Assembly: GCF_014694385.1 (NCBI RefSeq) | Contig: NZ_JAAOCA010000015.1 | Location: 62,001-126,000, forward strand | Direction of reading: 5' to 3' | Length of the DNA: 64,000 nucleotides | DNA from: Pseudomonas typographi | Lineage (GTDB): Bacteria > Pseudomonadota > Gammaproteobacteria > Pseudomonadales > Pseudomonadaceae | In this document: positions 62,573-64,000 of the stretch, piece by piece | How positions within the stretch are numbered: the stretch's first letter is position 1 | How the letters are laid out: each line of letters begins with the position of its first letter | The notes under the pieces: generated by a model | Database searches by the model: none | Told to the model about the DNA's origin: nothing | What the model saw: the letters and a program-made list of their open reading frames with translations, nothing else | Program-made: the position numbers and the translations under genes

Positions 62573-63085
62573 ATGGGGGCTGACAGCAAGTCGGATTTCG
62601 CGCTGGTCGCTCAGATGTTCAAGAGTGACTACAGCTGGCTATGCGGCAGTGTGCGGCGCGCGTTGGGATGCCCCCACGGCGCGCAGGACATCGCATCGGA
62701 AACCTTTCTGCGGGTGCTGGCGCTGCCCGACCCGTCCTCCATCCGTGAGCCACGGGCCTTGCTTACCACTATTGCCCGGCGGTTGATATACGACGGGTGG
62801 CGGCGCCAGGACCTGGAGCGTGCCTATCTCGAGACTCTGGCCTGGATGCCCGACGCCGTATACCCCTCGCCAGAGGAACGGGAGGTTTTGATCGAAACCC
62901 TGCTGCAGGTCGATCGGCTGCTTGAAGGGTTGTCGTCGCGGGTCAAGGCGGCGTTCCTGTACCACCAGCTCGATGGCCTGAGCTACGCGCAAATCGCCGA
63001 ACGCCTCGAGGTTTCAACCAGCCGCGTGCAGCAGTACATGGCCGATGCTTTCAAGCGCTGCTACCTGGCCATGGCGGAGGTATGA
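62573..63085 (+). CDS. ECF sigma factor, FecI-like
   Basis: A 170-residue iron-starvation-type ECF sigma factor. Region 2 near residues 14-80 (AQDIASETFLRVLALP) and region 4 near 115-165 (AFLYHQLDGLSYAQIAERLEVSTSRVQQYM) are clear. ATG 62573 has GGAGGG upstream. It overlaps the FecR gene (ATGA). The 62283-62572 gap upstream has no gene; its AT-rich part near 62400-62430 may hold a promoter, but I see no certain Fur box. Confidence 0.92.
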   Translation: MGADSKSDFALVAQMFKSDYSWLCGSVRRALGCPHGAQDIASETFLRVLALPDPSSIREPRALLTTIARRLIYDGWRRQDLERAYLETLAWMPDAVYPSPEEREVLIETLLQVDRLLEGLSSRVKAAFLYHQLDGLSYAQIAERLEVSTSRVQQYMADAFKRCYLAMAEV

Positions 63086-64000
63086 GCACGTCGCGCCCCA
63101 ACGAAGCGCTGATCGATGAAGCCGCACTGTGGATGGTCCGCTTGCAGTCCGGCGAGGCGAGCCCCCAGGAGCTGCAGGCGTTCGCCGACTGGCGCGCGGG
63201 TGATGCGCGCCGCGCCGAGGTATTCGACCGCATGAGTATGGGTGCCCAGGCCATGCGTGCCGGGGAGCTTCGGCTTATCCCGCGTGACAACCTGCTGCAC
63301 ACGCTCAATGCGCCGTCCGGTCGCCGGCGCTTTCTGGGCACTAGCCTGGGCCTGGGGGTGGGCGCGATAGGCCTCAGCCTGCTGGCCAGGTATGTGGGCT
63401 GGCTGCCCAACCCCGGTTACTTGAGTACCGGCACCGATGAGCGGCGGCAACTGACACTGATCGATGGCAGCACCCTGATCCTCAACGCTCGCAGCCTGGT
63501 AGAAACCCGTTTCGACGGCAATCAGCGCTTGCTGCTGCTGCGCCGCGGCGAACTGCTGGTGGATGTGTTCAAGGATGCCGGGCGGCCCTTCATCGTGCAA
63601 ACTGCCGAGGGCCGTATGCGCGCCCTGGGTACACGGTTTCTGGTGCGCCAGGAGGACGATGCCACGCGCTTGGTGGTCTTGCATTCGCAAGTCGAAATCG
63701 CCACCGCTGGCGGCGCGCGTCAGGTGGTCTCAGCCGGTCAGGGCGCACGCTTCGATGCCGGGCGCATCCTCGAACTGGCTGCCAGCGATGGCACCGAAAG
63801 TGCCTGGACCAAGGGCAAGCTCGAGGTGCATGACCGCCCCCTGGGTGAAGTGATCGAAAGCCTTCGAGCCTATCGACGAGGCATCATCCGCGTCGCGCCT
63901 GAGGTCGCGCACCTGCGCCTCAGTGGTATCTATCCACTCGACGACACTGACAGCACCCTGCAATTGCTGCAGCGCTCTCTGCCGATCAAGGTCGCTTATT
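63082..64000 (+). CDS. FecR-like anti-sigma/sigma regulator (partial, runs off the right edge)
   Basis: About 306 residues are visible and the frame is still open at 64000. N-terminal cytoplasmic domain (EAALWMVRLQSGEASPQELQ near residue 14, FADWRAGDARRAEVFDRM near 36), one membrane segment near residues 78-100 (GTSLGLGVGAIGLSLLARYVG), then the FecR periplasmic beta domain (ERRQLTLIDGSTLILNARS near 116) and the start of the STN-binding C-terminal domain (LRLSGIYPLDDTDSTL near 280). It should pass the signal from a TonB receptor to the sigma factor at 62573. Start ATG 63082 overlaps the sigma stop. Confidence 0.9.
   Translation, partial: MSTSRPNEALIDEAALWMVRLQSGEASPQELQAFADWRAGDARRAEVFDRMSMGAQAMRAGELRLIPRDNLLHTLNAPSGRRRFLGTSLGLGVGAIGLSLLARYVGWLPNPGYLSTGTDERRQLTLIDGSTLILNARSLVETRFDGNQRLLLLRRGELLVDVFKDAGRPFIVQTAEGRMRALGTRFLVRQEDDATRLVVLHSQVEIATAGGARQVVSAGQGARFDAGRILELAASDGTESAWTKGKLEVHDRPLGEVIESLRAYRRGIIRVAPEVAHLRLSGIYPLDDTDSTLQLLQRSLPIKVAY

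Overview
The window is high-GC bacterial DNA with strong Shine-Dalgarno sites, tightly overlapping operons and gene families typical of Pseudomonas (SfnB/DszC-like and NtaA-like monooxygenases, IS3-type transposases, FecI/FecR signalling). I read it as a chromosomal accessory region of a Pseudomonas species, rich in nutrient-scavenging operons. No rRNA, tRNA or CRISPR array was seen.

Layout. (1) 0.2-11.4 kb: a LysR regulator followed by a pyrimidine-degradation (Rut)-like operon: alpha/beta hydrolase, RutA-like monooxygenase, RidA-like protein, a complete BMP/nucleoside-type ABC importer, a second RidA-like protein, an aldo/keto reductase, a RutF-like flavin reductase broken by one amber codon, and an SDR. 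No RutB or RutG is present. (2) 11.6-17.7 kb: a compact four-gene archaic (Csu-type) chaperone-usher pilus locus on the minus strand, an AT-rich intergenic region with a candidate small RNA, and a GlxA-type AraC regulator. (3) 18.2-24.9 kb: an alpha-hydroxy-acid oxidase, then a minus-strand operon of fused permease-ATPase, PhyH-type dioxygenase, solute-binding protein and class II aldolase, and a LysR gene. (4) 25.2-36.3 kb: a plus-strand group of flavin monooxygenase, RidA, a polyamine-type ABC importer, quinone oxidoreductase, GST, a type II dehydroquinase-like protein with altered active site, a GhrA-like dehydrogenase, DUF1028 and an M20 deacetylase. (5) 36.4-44.6 kb: a related minus-strand group (PotA-like ATPase, Tat-exported binding protein, NtaA-like monooxygenase, fused permease, flavin reductase) plus a decayed RidA, a second DUF1028 gene and a LysR close to that of group 4. 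(6) 44.65-46.2 kb: a graveyard with a hairpin repeat, an IS fragment, a broken MFS transporter and a membrane-protein fragment. (7) 46.2-47.9 kb: two divergent lipoproteins. (8) 48.5-53.9 kb: N-carbamoyl-amino-acid-hydrolase-like and ureohydrolase-like enzymes with an amino-acid ABC importer, facing an XRE-cupin regulator across a palindromic operator. (9) 53.9-56.1 kb: a second graveyard holding the end of a polyketide dehydratase, the start of an acyltransferase, part of an unknown protein and an internally deleted IS3 element. (10) 56.2-64 kb: TonB receptor, SsuA-like binding protein, DszA-like and DszC-like enzymes (organosulfur-like), and an ECF sigma/FecR pair running off the right edge.

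Common theme: each catabolic block combines a dedicated importer with flavin-dependent oxygenases, Rid proteins or C-N hydrolases, and most carry their own regulator. This points to scavenging of nitrogen or sulfur from organic compounds. The most novel-looking material is the pair of related RidA/DUF1028/LysR/polyamine-type ABC clusters, and a repeated promoter block that may place genes from 18 to 36 kb under one LysR regulator. Substrates cannot be read from the sequence.
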